From positions 64,001-124,036 of the IMG/VR virus record IMGVR_UViG_3300017605_000626: a stretch of 60,036 bases of DNA; one strand, 5' to 3'. Source of the DNA: a virus. Shown piece after piece: positions 1 through 8,486 of this stretch. The notes beneath the pieces were generated by a model. The model made no database searches, was not told the origin of the DNA, and saw only the letters and a list, made by a program, of their open reading frames with translations. The translations under genes were made by a program, and so were the position numbers. Numbering within the stretch: the first letter of the stretch is position 1; every line of letters begins with the position of its first letter.

Positions 1-2
1 GC

Positions 3-122
3 CCTAAAATACTACATTATACTTTAGGCTCCCCTAATATGGTAGGGTATGAAAATTGTGAATTTGCGCAGGAATGGTTAAATGAAAGAAAAATAATAGA
101 AAGGAAATATTATGCAATTTAA
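3..122 (+). CDS. C-terminal end of a glycosyltransferase-like protein (partial)
   Basis: This open frame enters from the left edge and stops at 120-122, overlapping the start of the next gene by 11 bases. The 39 visible residues contain ILHYTLGSPNMVGYENCEFA. A histidine-tyrosine-threonine-x-glycine stretch followed by a Cys-Glu-x-Ala is typical of the C-terminus of phage GT8-like sugar transferases, in which the histidine helps to hold the sugar nucleotide. With another glycosyltransferase 1.1 kb downstream this reading is reasonable, but most of the protein lies outside the window, so the assignment is tentative. Confidence 0.45.
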   Translation, partial: PKILHYTLGSPNMVGYENCEFAQEWLNERKIIERKYYAI

Positions 123-453
123 ATTTGCTTTTGATAGTAATCCAAGAATTGAAAGATACAAGGAAATTGATCATCAGTTTTCTACTGGAGTTGATGTACA
201 TAATCATACACCTTTAGGCAGAGAAAATTGTTTGCATGAGCATATAGATTTTTGTGGTCATTGTAATGAATTTTATTGTTTAAGTTGTACAGAACAGCAT
301 TATAGGTTAAGAAAAGTTTTCTTAGAAAGATTTTTAGTTTCGGACCACTGCCAATCAATGGAAACTTTGAAAGATTACTTATTAGATGGTGGATTTATTG
401 TGGAGACTCCAGCGGTTTCTTATACTTTTAGGTCGGCTAAAATAACAGTTTAA
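112..453 (+). CDS. Small Cys/His-rich protein of unknown function
   Basis: I do not recognise this 113-residue protein. Residues 41-60 hold a compact metal-ligand cluster, CLHEHIDFCGHCNEFYCLSC, with two CxxC pairs plus His residues, so a structural zinc site is likely. No membrane segment or signal peptide is visible. The ATG is preceded by AAAGGAAA and overlaps the end of the upstream partial gene, as expected for a packed late operon. Confidence 0.6.
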   Translation: MQFKFAFDSNPRIERYKEIDHQFSTGVDVHNHTPLGRENCLHEHIDFCGHCNEFYCLSCTEQHYRLRKVFLERFLVSDHCQSMETLKDYLLDGGFIVETPAVSYTFRSAKITV

Positions 454-495
454 GAGCTTCCTATTACTGCTTAAGACGGAGATAAAAGGAGTTGC

Positions 496-903
496 ATGAT
501 TATTAGGATAAGAAAACACCATTTGTCTTATTTTAGAAGGAAGGCTGCTAGATCTAATAATGAAGTTTTTGCTATGCTTTTAGGTCGTAGAATATCACCT
601 TCTTTAATAGAAGTAGATTTTTTTAAATACCCTAAATTGGAAAGATCTACGCCTTCAGAGGTTTGGGCTGATATGTATTCCTTTGGTCTTATAGAAGAAG
701 ATGCTAAAGATGATGGATTACATATTGTTGCTGATATTCATAGTCATGTAAATTACCCCCCAGTTTTAAGCCCATGTGATTATAGTGATTTAAAAGGAAG
801 TAAATGTACTTTATCTGGGGTAGTGAGTGTTATTGGTGGCCGCACATGGGTGAATTTTTGGGAAAGAGATAAATCTTTACCAGTTAGTATTGTATATTAT
901 TAA
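496..903 (+). CDS. Stand-alone JAMM/MPN metalloprotease-like protein
   Basis: The 135-residue protein carries a complete JAMM metalloprotease signature: the upstream glutamate is E23 (NNEVFAMLLG) and the zinc core is HSHVNYPPVLSPCD at 82-95, giving H82, H84, S92 and D95 in exact HxH-x7-S-x2-D spacing. JAMM proteins hydrolyse isopeptide or peptide bonds. In lambda-like phages a JAMM domain is normally fused to an NlpC/P60 peptidase in the tail-tip protein (gpK). Here it is alone and lies before the portal gene. A role in prohead or tail protein processing is possible but is inference. A ribosome site AAAAGGAG precedes the ATG. Confidence 0.8.
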   Translation: MIIRIRKHHLSYFRRKAARSNNEVFAMLLGRRISPSLIEVDFFKYPKLERSTPSEVWADMYSFGLIEEDAKDDGLHIVADIHSHVNYPPVLSPCDYSDLKGSKCTLSGVVSVIGGRTWVNFWERDKSLPVSIVYY

Positions 904-912
904 GGATTATTT

Positions 913-1104
913 ATGAATAAAAGAGAAGTAATAGAAGATTTAACTAGAATGTACAAAGATAAGGAGAAAGAGCTTGTACAAGGTTACAGCATTTCTTCTA
1001 GATTTGTAGATTCAGAGACAAAATATAAAACTTTCACGGATGAACTATATAAATTAAGACAAGAATATGAAGATTCTTTAAGAAAAGTTGAATATTCTGA
1101 ATAA
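913..1104 (+). CDS. Short charged helical protein
   Basis: This 63-residue, strongly charged sequence (MNKREVIEDLTRMYKDKEKE and onward) is predicted mostly helical, possibly a short coiled coil. No catalytic motif or membrane segment is seen. It starts nine bases after the JAMM gene, so the two are likely co-translated. I cannot assign a function. Confidence 0.55.
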   Translation: MNKREVIEDLTRMYKDKEKELVQGYSISSRFVDSETKYKTFTDELYKLRQEYEDSLRKVEYSE

Positions 1105-1141
1105 ATCTTACTGTTTTATGCTAAAAAGGGATGAATCATGT

Positions 1142-1149
1142 GGTATAAT
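1142..1149 (+). promoter_or_regulatory. Candidate extended -10 promoter
   Basis: TGGTATAAT matches an extended -10 element (TGnTATAAT). No good -35 box lies 17 bases upstream, which is typical for extended -10 promoters. It stands in the 160-base gap before the glycosyltransferase-portal pair, where a separate late transcript could begin. Confidence 0.4.
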
Positions 1150-1263
1150 ATACTTAGGGACGTTTCCACACTTTATACATAGGTGATTAACTTGTTACGC
1201 TTAAAGAAAAAGACTCCTAAAAAGAAGAAAATGTATTAAGAGGTATTAGAAAGGATGTAAGTT

Positions 1264-2223
1264 TTGGCAGAGCCGTTGGTTACAATAGTAATAGCTTCTA
1301 GAAAGAATGCTCAAGGACTCTGGATGAGCATCAATAATATTGAGTGGGAGTTAAAAGAAGCCGGAATAGACTTTCAGTTTGCTATAGTAACAAATGATGA
1401 TGGCAAGTTAGATACTGATTCTAGGCAAGTTATTGAAATGCTTAGAACTAAAACAGGTTACTTAAAATACTACAGACATAACGAACTACCAATGACGCCG
1501 CAACAGGCGCGACAAGAGGCAATTGACAATACAAACTCTAAATATATTATTTGTTTTGATAATCATGTCCAGCTATGTCCTGGCTTTTTTAAAAGATTTT
1601 TTCACGATTGGGAAAGTACAGAAGCAGACATACTTCATTCGGCGACACAATATTACATAAACGATTTTATTTGTTATAACTATAAGTTACAACTAAAAAA
1701 AGATTTTTGGGGAGTATCAGACAGTTTTGCTTTAAATGAATATAAGCCCTTTAAAATAGGGGCGGCTGGTCATGGTGGAGTTGGATTTAAAAGAAGTTCT
1801 TTTGAGAAATACAGCGGATATAAATTATCAAGTTCTTTTGTGGGCTATTCAGGTGAGGAATTAACAGCAGATTTAGGTACTTGGTTACAAGGTGGTAATG
1901 TTTATATAAGTCCAAGATCAATTCATAGACATTGGGCTGCAACGACTAGGGGTTACGGAAGACATCACACAGAAGATTTTTATAAAAATTTATTTTCTTG
2001 TGCTTTTATACTCGCTAATGAAACAGCCGATGACTATGTTTATACAATGATGGATCATTTTAAGTCTTGCTCTAAACCTTATTTAAAGAAGCCAATGTTT
2101 GATATATTAATGGAAGCAAAAGAAAGAAGTAAACAAGATGCTAATTGGATTAAGGAAAGACGAGTAAGAACAATAGAAGAACAACTAGAAAAGTTCGAAT
2201 TAGAAGAAGTTGCTTATAGATAA
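1264..2223 (+). CDS. GT-A fold glycosyltransferase (GT2-like), coupled to the portal gene
   Basis: The N-terminus PLVTIVIASRKNAQGLWMSI is the first beta-strand and nucleotide-binding start of a GT2-like transferase. The DxD position appears as ICFDNHV near residue 100, a DNH variant. A long central part contains GAAGHGGVGFKRSSFE and the C-terminus is a charged helix. The start is TTG, supported by AAAGGATG about eight bases upstream and by the strand motif beginning at residue 5. Its TAA overlaps the portal ATG (TAATG), so the two are translationally coupled. Sugar donor and acceptor are unknown; the location suggests a virion protein could be the target, but this is inference. Confidence 0.8.
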   Translation: MAEPLVTIVIASRKNAQGLWMSINNIEWELKEAGIDFQFAIVTNDDGKLDTDSRQVIEMLRTKTGYLKYYRHNELPMTPQQARQEAIDNTNSKYIICFDNHVQLCPGFFKRFFHDWESTEADILHSATQYYINDFICYNYKLQLKKDFWGVSDSFALNEYKPFKIGAAGHGGVGFKRSSFEKYSGYKLSSSFVGYSGEELTADLGTWLQGGNVYISPRSIHRHWAATTRGYGRHHTEDFYKNLFSCAFILANETADDYVYTMMDHFKSCSKPYLKKPMFDILMEAKERSKQDANWIKERRVRTIEEQLEKFELEEVAYR

Positions 2224-3827
2224 TGTCACCTTATATCTCAGCAGAAGAAGTTAAGAGGCAAGAAACAGAAGAGAAATTAAAACTTCTTAGGTCCACACAT
2301 GAATTTTATGATGTGTATTATCATGATTGGAAGTTTTATCTTAATTCTTATGAAGGTGGAAATTGTGTATTAACACAAGATAACCTTTTTAAACACGCTA
2401 GGGAAAATGACGAAGACTATTTAGATAGAGTTAAAAGAGCACATTTCTTAAACTATACAAATGTAGTTGTAGATTTTTATACTAATTTTATTTTCTCTGA
2501 TGTGATAGAAAGAGATGGTCGTGATAATGACGTTTTCTATCAACAATTTATTAAAGATGTAAATAGAAAGGGAGAAAATATAGATAATTTCATGTCACAG
2601 ATTTGTACAGATTTGCAAATTTTTGGTATGGTATATGTCTTAGTAGATTCTCCTAGTATTGATGAAATTAGTGGGGCTGATGATGGAGCTATAATTACTC
2701 AGCAGTTCCAAGAAAAAAATGGTATTAGACCATATTGGATTTTGATTCAGCCCGATGAAATTTTAGATTGGGATACTGATGATTTTGGAAATTATCTTTA
2801 TGTAAAACGTAGACAATACGATGTAAAGATGTTGGCAGGATCAAAAAGAAAGTATGAAAAATTTACTGAATGGTATCCCGATAGAATTGAAACTTCATTA
2901 GTAGATTTAACCAATCCAGAAAATCCCGAATTATTGGAGTTTAGAACAGCACAAGGAAATAATGTAGGAGAAGTTCCTTTCATATCTGTGATTTATAAGA
3001 AAAGTAAAAAGTATAAAGATATGGGAGTAAGTTTTATTTGTGACATAGCTGGCAATAACAGAGAAATTCTAAATATAACTAGTCTTATTGATGAATTTTT
3101 ATATCGCCAATGTTTTAATATGTTGGCAAGAGAAAGAGACTCTTTGTTACCATTTACTTCTGCTGATGATTCAAAATTTGGTACTTCCAATGTTATAGAA
3201 TATTCAAGAGGCGGAGATCCCCCACAATATATCACACCACCAGCACAACCTGCTGAATTTTTACAAACGGAAAGAGAAAAAATAATTGGTGAGATATATA
3301 GACAAGCAATTCAAGATTTAAGATCTGACTTAGCTAATGGGGAGAAATCTTCTGGATTTAGTCAAGCTCAGTCTTTTTCACGTACTGTTCCTTTTATAGC
3401 TGCTAGAGCGGAGACTTTAGAAAGGGCAGAAAATAAATTAATGTCCTTAACGATGAAGTATTACAACGATAGGGAATGGAAAGGTAAAGTAAAATATAAG
3501 GATGACTATTCTGTAACTAATGTATCTGATGCTACATCTCATTTGCTGAAGTTATTTAAAGAACTGGCTCTTCCTTCTAAAACATTTGCTGTATTAGAAT
3601 TAAAAAGACTTGTTCAAACTCTTGATGGAAAAATAGCTACTGAGGATTTGAGTAAAGTGTTTTCTGAAATTGATAGTTTGGATTTTAATGATTGGCAGGA
3701 TAAGGTTATTGGTCAAAATAAAACTGTAGTTCCTCCTGCTGATCCAAATAAATTGCCAACCGGAAGCAATGAAAAAAAACCAGCTACTATTTCTGAAGTT
3801 TCTAAAGAAGCAAAGATTAAAAAATAA
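2223..3827 (+). CDS. Portal protein
   Basis: The size (534 residues), position before scaffold and capsid, and sequence style identify the portal: an N-terminal region with repeated aromatic residues (YDVYYHDWKFYLNSY), the FLNYTNVVVDFYTNFIFSD stretch typical of phage portal N-terminal domains, a central RPYWILIQPDEILDWD segment as in SPP1 gp6/HK97-type portals, and a C-terminal helical region ending in a Lys/Pro-rich tail. Twelve copies would form the DNA channel at one capsid vertex and bind terminase. The terminase genes are not in the window and should lie upstream. Confidence 0.85.
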   Translation: MSPYISAEEVKRQETEEKLKLLRSTHEFYDVYYHDWKFYLNSYEGGNCVLTQDNLFKHARENDEDYLDRVKRAHFLNYTNVVVDFYTNFIFSDVIERDGRDNDVFYQQFIKDVNRKGENIDNFMSQICTDLQIFGMVYVLVDSPSIDEISGADDGAIITQQFQEKNGIRPYWILIQPDEILDWDTDDFGNYLYVKRRQYDVKMLAGSKRKYEKFTEWYPDRIETSLVDLTNPENPELLEFRTAQGNNVGEVPFISVIYKKSKKYKDMGVSFICDIAGNNREILNITSLIDEFLYRQCFNMLARERDSLLPFTSADDSKFGTSNVIEYSRGGDPPQYITPPAQPAEFLQTEREKIIGEIYRQAIQDLRSDLANGEKSSGFSQAQSFSRTVPFIAARAETLERAENKLMSLTMKYYNDREWKGKVKYKDDYSVTNVSDATSHLLKLFKELALPSKTFAVLELKRLVQTLDGKIATEDLSKVFSEIDSLDFNDWQDKVIGQNKTVVPPADPNKLPTGSNEKKPATISEVSKEAKIKK

Positions 3828-3842
3828 TTAGAGGTATAATAA

Positions 3843-4073
3843 ATGTCTTATTTAAAACCAACGTTGGAAATCGGAAGCTTGTATAAGACCACTGGCTCTA
3901 GTCCTACACGGCCTAAAGCAGTTGGAGCTAAGCCTGATGTTCCTTCTGATACCACAAAGATGCAAGCTAATAACAAGAAAACTGGTTCATTAGCTGGCCA
4001 ACCAAAAGCCATGCAGTCAAAAAAGATGTTGCCTGCTACGTCTAACCCAGACGGAAAAGACTTTAGGAAGTAA
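3843..4073 (+). CDS. Small basic protein between portal and scaffold
   Basis: This 76-residue protein is rich in Lys, Pro, Ser and Thr and looks largely disordered. Such short proteins beside the portal are often minor capsid or capsid-decoration components, but no family is recognisable. The start has GAGGTATAATAA upstream of the ATG. Function unknown. Confidence 0.55.
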   Translation: MSYLKPTLEIGSLYKTTGSSPTRPKAVGAKPDVPSDTTKMQANNKKTGSLAGQPKAMQSKKMLPATSNPDGKDFRK

Positions 4074-4078
4074 TTAAA

Positions 4079-4096
4079 GTTCCGAACTCACGGAAC
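4079..4096 (+). promoter_or_regulatory. Perfect hairpin in the leader of the scaffold-capsid genes
   Basis: GTTCCG and CGGAAC pair perfectly around the six-base loop AACTCA. An A-run rather than a T-run follows, so it is not a conventional terminator. A second small stem (GCG/CGC around AACTCTA) follows at about 4117-4129. An mRNA-processing or stabilising role upstream of the highly expressed scaffold and capsid genes is plausible. Confidence 0.35.
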
Positions 4097-4163
4097 AAAA
4101 ATATTGAGGCTTAATGCGAACTCTACGCTATTTTAAATATAGAGGCATGTAAGGAGAATAGAT

Positions 4164-4991
4164 ATGTCTACGAACGACAACAACGGTTCGGCTGTAGTGG
4201 AAGATACAAAACCAGAGAAGCTTGATTTTACTGACGCTCAGCAAGCTTATATTCAAACTTTAATAGACAGGGCTGTTGGTAAAACAGGCGCTGCTTATAA
4301 AAAGAAAATGGAGCCGCTGGAAACTACTGTTTCTACTTTGACTCAAGAACTAGAGGATGCAAAAGAACAATTGAAAAACGCAAAAACTTCTGGTGACAAA
4401 TCTGACGCCAAGGATCTAGTCGAATCATTGCAGGGACAGTTGGATGAAACAAGAAAGGTGTATAAAGAAGTTGCTAACGAGTTGGAATCATACAAGAAAA
4501 ATATTTTAGAGAAAGATAAACTTGTTGAAAGAACCAAAGAAGACATGATTGAGGTTCGAAAAATTAATTCTATTAAGCTTGCTATGGGCAAGATTGAATG
4601 GGTTGATGATGAGGCTGTAGAAGAGATCACTAAGAAATTTGTTAAGTATGACCCAGAGGAGGATGACTTTTTTGTTGTTTCTGAGCCAAAGGCTACGCAG
4701 CCTAGATTAAATGCTGCAATGCAGAAAATGACATTACAAGAGTTTTATCAGGATTACGCACAAAATAAAAAGCATTTAGTTAAAGGTGATTTGAAATTTG
4801 GTACAGGTTCCGGAGAGTCAAACCGTTCAAGTTTGACTGGAAAGAAATACACTACTGAAGATTTATTTACCAATAAACCAGGATCTGGTAAGCGAGCTAT
4901 GGAGCTAAAGCGCCTCGATCCTAAGATGTATCAGCAGTTAAGACAGACTGCCATTGAAGAAGGCAAGCTGGCTAAACCAAAATATTTTTAA
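4164..4991 (+). CDS. Prohead scaffolding protein
   Basis: The 275-residue protein directly precedes the major capsid gene and is acidic and highly helical. Residues about 15-140 form a long coiled coil full of Glu, Lys and Leu heptads (for example TLTQELEDAKEQLKNAKTSG). A short C-terminal segment rich in Lys and Arg could be the capsid-binding tail. This is the standard architecture of phage GPO/gp7-type scaffolds, which guide assembly of the prohead and then leave or are degraded. No Ser-protease motif is visible, so self-cleavage is not suggested. Confidence 0.8.
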   Translation: MSTNDNNGSAVVEDTKPEKLDFTDAQQAYIQTLIDRAVGKTGAAYKKKMEPLETTVSTLTQELEDAKEQLKNAKTSGDKSDAKDLVESLQGQLDETRKVYKEVANELESYKKNILEKDKLVERTKEDMIEVRKINSIKLAMGKIEWVDDEAVEEITKKFVKYDPEEDDFFVVSEPKATQPRLNAAMQKMTLQEFYQDYAQNKKHLVKGDLKFGTGSGESNRSSLTGKKYTTEDLFTNKPGSGKRAMELKRLDPKMYQQLRQTAIEEGKLAKPKYF

Positions 4992-5014
4992 TAATTTAGG
5001 AGTTAACATATAAT

Positions 5015-5947
5015 ATGGCACCGACTTTAATTGCCAATATCATCGACCCTGAAGTTTTAGGAGACCAAATCTCTGCGAAATTTCCCGATCATTTGGTATT
5101 AGGTAACACGAATCTAGTTCAGGTTAATGGAGAGTTCCCATTGGGATCTCCGGGAACTAAATTCAAGATTCCGTTTTACAAGAGAATCGCTGCGTTCGGA
5201 GATTTGACAGAGAACGTTGCATTGACCACAAATAACGTTACCACTGGAACGGAAACTGCTACGGTAGTTCGTGGTGGTGGGGCGTATGAAGTACTCGATA
5301 CCGCAGAATTGGTATCTATCTCAGATCCTATGGCTGAAATTTCAGATCAGATTGCTCGAAGAGCCGCAGAGTATATCGACGCTAAATTGGTTTCTCAGTT
5401 GGATTTGACACCAAATAACTTTGATCAGAACGGAACAGAAGGTGTAACAGCTTCTCCAACCGGAACCCTGAATCAGAACGCTATTATTAAGGCTTATACC
5501 ACAAAGCTTGGAGATAACTATAGTTCTCTAATGAATGGTGGGTGGATTATCATGCACTCAAAGCAGTTTGCTGATTTATTGCAGACAGGCGCGGTGCAGA
5601 ATCAGTATCAGATTGGTCCTATGACAACTCAGGGTGTAATTACTCAGGGTCCGTCAGCACTTCCTATGATTGCTGGTCTTAGAATTCACGTATCAGATAG
5701 AGTTACTAGCAATACTATCTCTGCTGTACAACAGTACAAATGTTACCTTGTAGCTCCAGAATCTCTTGCTCTGTTTTACCAGAGACAGGTTATGGTAGAA
5801 TTCGACCGAGATGTTTTGAAGTTTAGTGACATTGTTTCAGCTAGTGTTCACTTCGCTCCCCATCTTTATGGGTACGATGATACTACTGCTTCAGTGGTTG
5901 CACAAGACAACAAATCTATTGCTGTGGTAAGAATTAATACCGTATAA
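5015..5947 (+). CDS. Major capsid protein (HK97 fold)
   Basis: A 310-residue protein follows the scaffold. Features typical of HK97-fold capsid proteins are the N-terminal arm (residues 1-50), an E-loop region around GTKFKIPFYKRIAAFGDLTE, and a spine helix containing DPMAEISDQIARRAAEYID. Codon use is visibly more GC-rich at third positions than in neighbouring genes, as often seen for the most abundant virion protein. An AGGAG site lies upstream of the ATG. Confidence 0.9.
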   Translation: MAPTLIANIIDPEVLGDQISAKFPDHLVLGNTNLVQVNGEFPLGSPGTKFKIPFYKRIAAFGDLTENVALTTNNVTTGTETATVVRGGGAYEVLDTAELVSISDPMAEISDQIARRAAEYIDAKLVSQLDLTPNNFDQNGTEGVTASPTGTLNQNAIIKAYTTKLGDNYSSLMNGGWIIMHSKQFADLLQTGAVQNQYQIGPMTTQGVITQGPSALPMIAGLRIHVSDRVTSNTISAVQQYKCYLVAPESLALFYQRQVMVEFDRDVLKFSDIVSASVHFAPHLYGYDDTTASVVAQDNKSIAVVRINTV

Positions 5948-6042
5948 TTTTATTTAGGCTGAGCCAGTAGAGTAAGAGTGTTTGCCGAATCGAGGCTGGA
6001 TGTGGGGAAGCAGCGCCGCCTAACTAAACTAAAGGAATTAAA

Positions 6043-6246
6043 ATGGGAATTGGAAGTCTACGCAGGCACCCAGACAGATATGGTCCTGAAGAGAAATATG
6101 AAACCTCTTTAGAACAAGATAAGTTTGAAGCAGCTTTTGAACAAGTTTTAAATAAACTGTTAGAAGAAGGTACTATAGATCTTCAGAAAGATACTGTACA
6201 GGATATTAAGTATAAAGTAGTTAATTCAAAATATTTTACAGGATAA
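6043..6246 (+). CDS. Small head-operon protein of unknown function
   Basis: This 67-residue acidic protein starts MGIGSLRRHPDRYGPEEKY and continues as amphipathic helix. It follows a 95-base leader after the capsid gene that is richer in GC than its surroundings. Its position between capsid and connector suggests a structural or head-fibre-type accessory, but no family is recognised. Confidence 0.6.
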   Translation: MGIGSLRRHPDRYGPEEKYETSLEQDKFEAAFEQVLNKLLEEGTIDLQKDTVQDIKYKVVNSKYFTG

Positions 6247-6249
6247 TAG

Positions 6250-6852
6250 ATGGCAGTCGTTCTTGATGATACTTTGAGTGGAGAGTACAGCAATAGTTAT
6301 GTGGATATAACGTGGGCAGATGAGTATTTTGAGGGAAGTTTTAATACTTCTAAGCAAGATGCTTGGGCAGCTTTGAATGATGACCAAAAGCAGCAAGCTT
6401 TAGTGCAAGCTACTATGTCTATAGAGAGGCTTAGATTTACTTATCCATCTAATCGTAATTTTTATAATTTAAGATATGATAAGCATTCACAGAGAGTATT
6501 ATATTTTACTGTGAATATAGAACCTATCAAATATAATTACGTACAGAATTTACAATTTCCTAGAAATCTAGATGTTGATTCTGTAACAGGTGAAACTTAT
6601 ATACCAGAAACAGTTAAAATTGCTCAAGCTGAGCAGGCTGTTTTTTTACTTACATTTAGTGACGCCGCTACCGTTCAAACAGCTAGTGGTATAACTAGAG
6701 AAATGGTAGAAATTGCTGGTCAGATTAAAAGAGATGTCTCTTACGGTGGAGTTGGAGCTATTCAAGCTTTTTCAACTACGTCAATGGCGCCTTTGGCGTA
6801 TCAATATCTTACTCCATATCTTATAAGTGGAACAACAGTGAAGAGATCGTAA
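6250..6852 (+). CDS. Head-tail connector (adaptor) of the DnaT-like family
   Basis: The 200-residue sequence shows the hallmarks of phage connectors annotated as DnaT-like: an NSYVDITWADEYFEG stretch near the N-terminus, a helical WAALNDDQKQQALVQAT segment, an LQFPRN motif near residue 98 and a C-terminal helix rich in Ala. These proteins form a ring under the portal. It begins three bases after the preceding stop and ends two bases before the next gene, inside a compact neck module. Confidence 0.75.
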   Translation: MAVVLDDTLSGEYSNSYVDITWADEYFEGSFNTSKQDAWAALNDDQKQQALVQATMSIERLRFTYPSNRNFYNLRYDKHSQRVLYFTVNIEPIKYNYVQNLQFPRNLDVDSVTGETYIPETVKIAQAEQAVFLLTFSDAATVQTASGITREMVEIAGQIKRDVSYGGVGAIQAFSTTSMAPLAYQYLTPYLISGTTVKRS

Positions 6853-6854
6853 CT

Positions 6855-7274
6855 ATGGCAATAAGTGATGATCTTAAACTTGCAGTTAAAAATATTTTAA
6901 TTCAATTTGCTCCAACTGGTAGTAGAAAAGCATATAAAAGAACAATAAGTAAAACAGGTGGAGATCAATTATTAGATATTGGCGTAACAGTCACAAACAC
7001 TGATACGTTGTTAAGTCCACAGCCAGCATTTAGAAGATTAGGTCAAAACATGGCCACTATTGCTGGAACCTCAAAAACTGTAATTGCTGATTATGTTTTT
7101 GTATTTTCTGTAGAGGCAATATCTAGAACAGAGTTATTGGGTAGTACTTCAACTATAGTATTAAAAGATTCTTCTGGGAATGAGGAGATTCTTTATTTGG
7201 TAGATTATACAGATCCGGCTGTAAGTGAGGTAGATGTAGCTTACATTGGATTCTATCGAAGTTCTGATAGGTAA
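6855..7274 (+). CDS. Head-closure (stopper) protein candidate
   Basis: A 139-residue protein between connector and tail terminator. The N-terminus is a helix (MAISDDLKLAVKNILIQFAP) and the rest is predicted beta-rich, as in gp16/FII-type stoppers that plug the portal channel after DNA packaging. The assignment rests mainly on gene order and size. Confidence 0.5.
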   Translation: MAISDDLKLAVKNILIQFAPTGSRKAYKRTISKTGGDQLLDIGVTVTNTDTLLSPQPAFRRLGQNMATIAGTSKTVIADYVFVFSVEAISRTELLGSTSTIVLKDSSGNEEILYLVDYTDPAVSEVDVAYIGFYRSSDR

Positions 7275-7277
7275 GAT

Positions 7278-7697
7278 ATGAGAAATACTAGAAACTCTTT
7301 TTTAAAATTTTTAGAAGCAGAGTTGCCTAGTATAGAGATTCATCCATTAACTATAAATTCACGTTATCCAGAAGATGCGTTATTAAAATTAAATTGTTTA
7401 AATGTAAACTTTTTGAATACTAATTTTGATCCGCATATAAATGAACAAACAGTATCTTTAGATGTTATTTTTGAAAAAGAGAATGATGGAGTAGATGCTG
7501 TTGAAGATATTTTTGATTTATTAAGTAAAAGATTTTTTATACCGAAGTATGATTATACTGTTCCTTCGGTCCCAGTTTCTTTAAACAGTAATATTTATTG
7601 GGATAAAGACGTAATTAATTTTACTAAGATTTCTAACAATAAATATTACCATGCTAACACAACGTTTAACTTAAAACATTACCGTGCTCTAGCATAA
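7278..7697 (+). CDS. Tail terminator / tail completion protein candidate
   Basis: A 139-residue protein with an N-terminal helix followed by alternating strands. It begins four bases after the stopper candidate and immediately precedes the tail tube gene, the place of the tail terminator in siphophages (gpU, gp17). Terminators form a hexamer that caps the tube at its head-proximal end. No diagnostic motif is visible. Confidence 0.5.
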   Translation: MRNTRNSFLKFLEAELPSIEIHPLTINSRYPEDALLKLNCLNVNFLNTNFDPHINEQTVSLDVIFEKENDGVDAVEDIFDLLSKRFFIPKYDYTVPSVPVSLNSNIYWDKDVINFTKISNNKYYHANTTFNLKHYRALA

Positions 7698-7749
7698 GGA
7701 AAAAATGCAGTAGTATTAAAAGTTTTATTTTAGGAGTTTATATAAAAAT

Positions 7750-8379
7750 ATGGCCGTAATTGTAAATAAGAATACTCGCCAGAACCCTGTAGTTCAGGGT
7801 AAAACTGGTACGCAGGTTGTGAAGTTTATTCCAGCCCCGCGTGTGTATATTAGCACAGAAGAGTCTATTACTGCTGCTCCTGTTCAAACACACTTTATTA
7901 AGTCAAACGGTTCTACCCCTTTTGGTGGTGGTATTACTTGGCTTGATTTAGGAATTATTGAATCAGTTGCAACAGTTACATACACTAAAGAAATTAAAGA
8001 AGTTAAGACAGGTATTGACTTGGTATTGCGTCAGTCTTACGTAGGTGAGAAAACCGCCAATATTGAATTCAACTTGTCACAGTTTGATGATTTTGCATTT
8101 GAGCAGGTTTCAGGTATTTCAGCTTCAACGATTATATCTGGATCAACAATTTCTTACACAGTAGGTTCGGAAGATATTGTTTCAAAGTCTCTTTTGCTTG
8201 TATTGCAGAATAAGCTGGATGGTAAAGAAATTCAGTTATACACGCCTTCATGCGATTTGACTTTCAACTTCCAACAGAATGCTGAGTTCCTAGAACTACA
8301 GGCTCAAGGAAAATTGAAGTCATTTACGCCTTCAGGAAGCGTTACAGAAGGATTCTTTCAAATGACATTTTTTGCTTGA
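7750..8379 (+). CDS. Major tail tube protein
   Basis: The 209-residue, beta-rich protein stands between neck genes and the tail chaperones, the canonical place of the tube subunit. Segments such as SVATVTYTKEIKEVKTGID and the C-terminal sandwich resemble gpV-type tube proteins. As with the capsid gene, codons are less AT-biased than neighbours, consistent with high expression. Only one such gene is present and no sheath gene is found, so the tail should be non-contractile. Confidence 0.8.
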   Translation: MAVIVNKNTRQNPVVQGKTGTQVVKFIPAPRVYISTEESITAAPVQTHFIKSNGSTPFGGGITWLDLGIIESVATVTYTKEIKEVKTGIDLVLRQSYVGEKTANIEFNLSQFDDFAFEQVSGISASTIISGSTISYTVGSEDIVSKSLLLVLQNKLDGKEIQLYTPSCDLTFNFQQNAEFLELQAQGKLKSFTPSGSVTEGFFQMTFFA

Positions 8380-8414
8380 TTAAGTGCTTAAAAATCAATC
8401 ACTTAATTATTTTT
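8377..8414 (+). terminator. Weak intrinsic terminator after the tail tube gene
   Basis: TGATTAAGTG and CACTTAATTA pair over ten positions (one G-U) around a 13-base loop and are followed by TTTTT. The stem is AT-rich, so termination is probably partial. It begins within the stop codon of the tube gene and separates it from the endonuclease cassette. Confidence 0.5.
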
Positions 8415-8427
8415 ATAGTTTTTACAC

Positions 8428-8456
8428 TTGACAAATAATTAAATTCATGATACACT
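8428..8456 (+). promoter_or_regulatory. Sigma-70-like promoter of the HNH endonuclease gene
   Basis: A perfect -35 TTGACA is followed after exactly 17 bases by TACACT (four of six matches to TATAAT). The expected start near 8463 leads into AAGGAG and the GTG start. The endonuclease can thus be transcribed apart from the late operon. Confidence 0.7.
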
Positions 8457-8486
8457 CTTTTTAATTAGATTTAAGGAGAGTGTATT

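Noticed and set aside
1183-1239. 18-codon basic peptide starting with GTG before the glycosyltransferase
   Set aside because: It has no ribosome site and is very short; it could be a leader peptide but evidence is insufficient.
4079-4100. Intrinsic terminator between portal-side genes and scaffold
   Set aside because: The hairpin is followed by A residues, not T residues, in the direction of transcription, so it is listed as a regulatory hairpin only.
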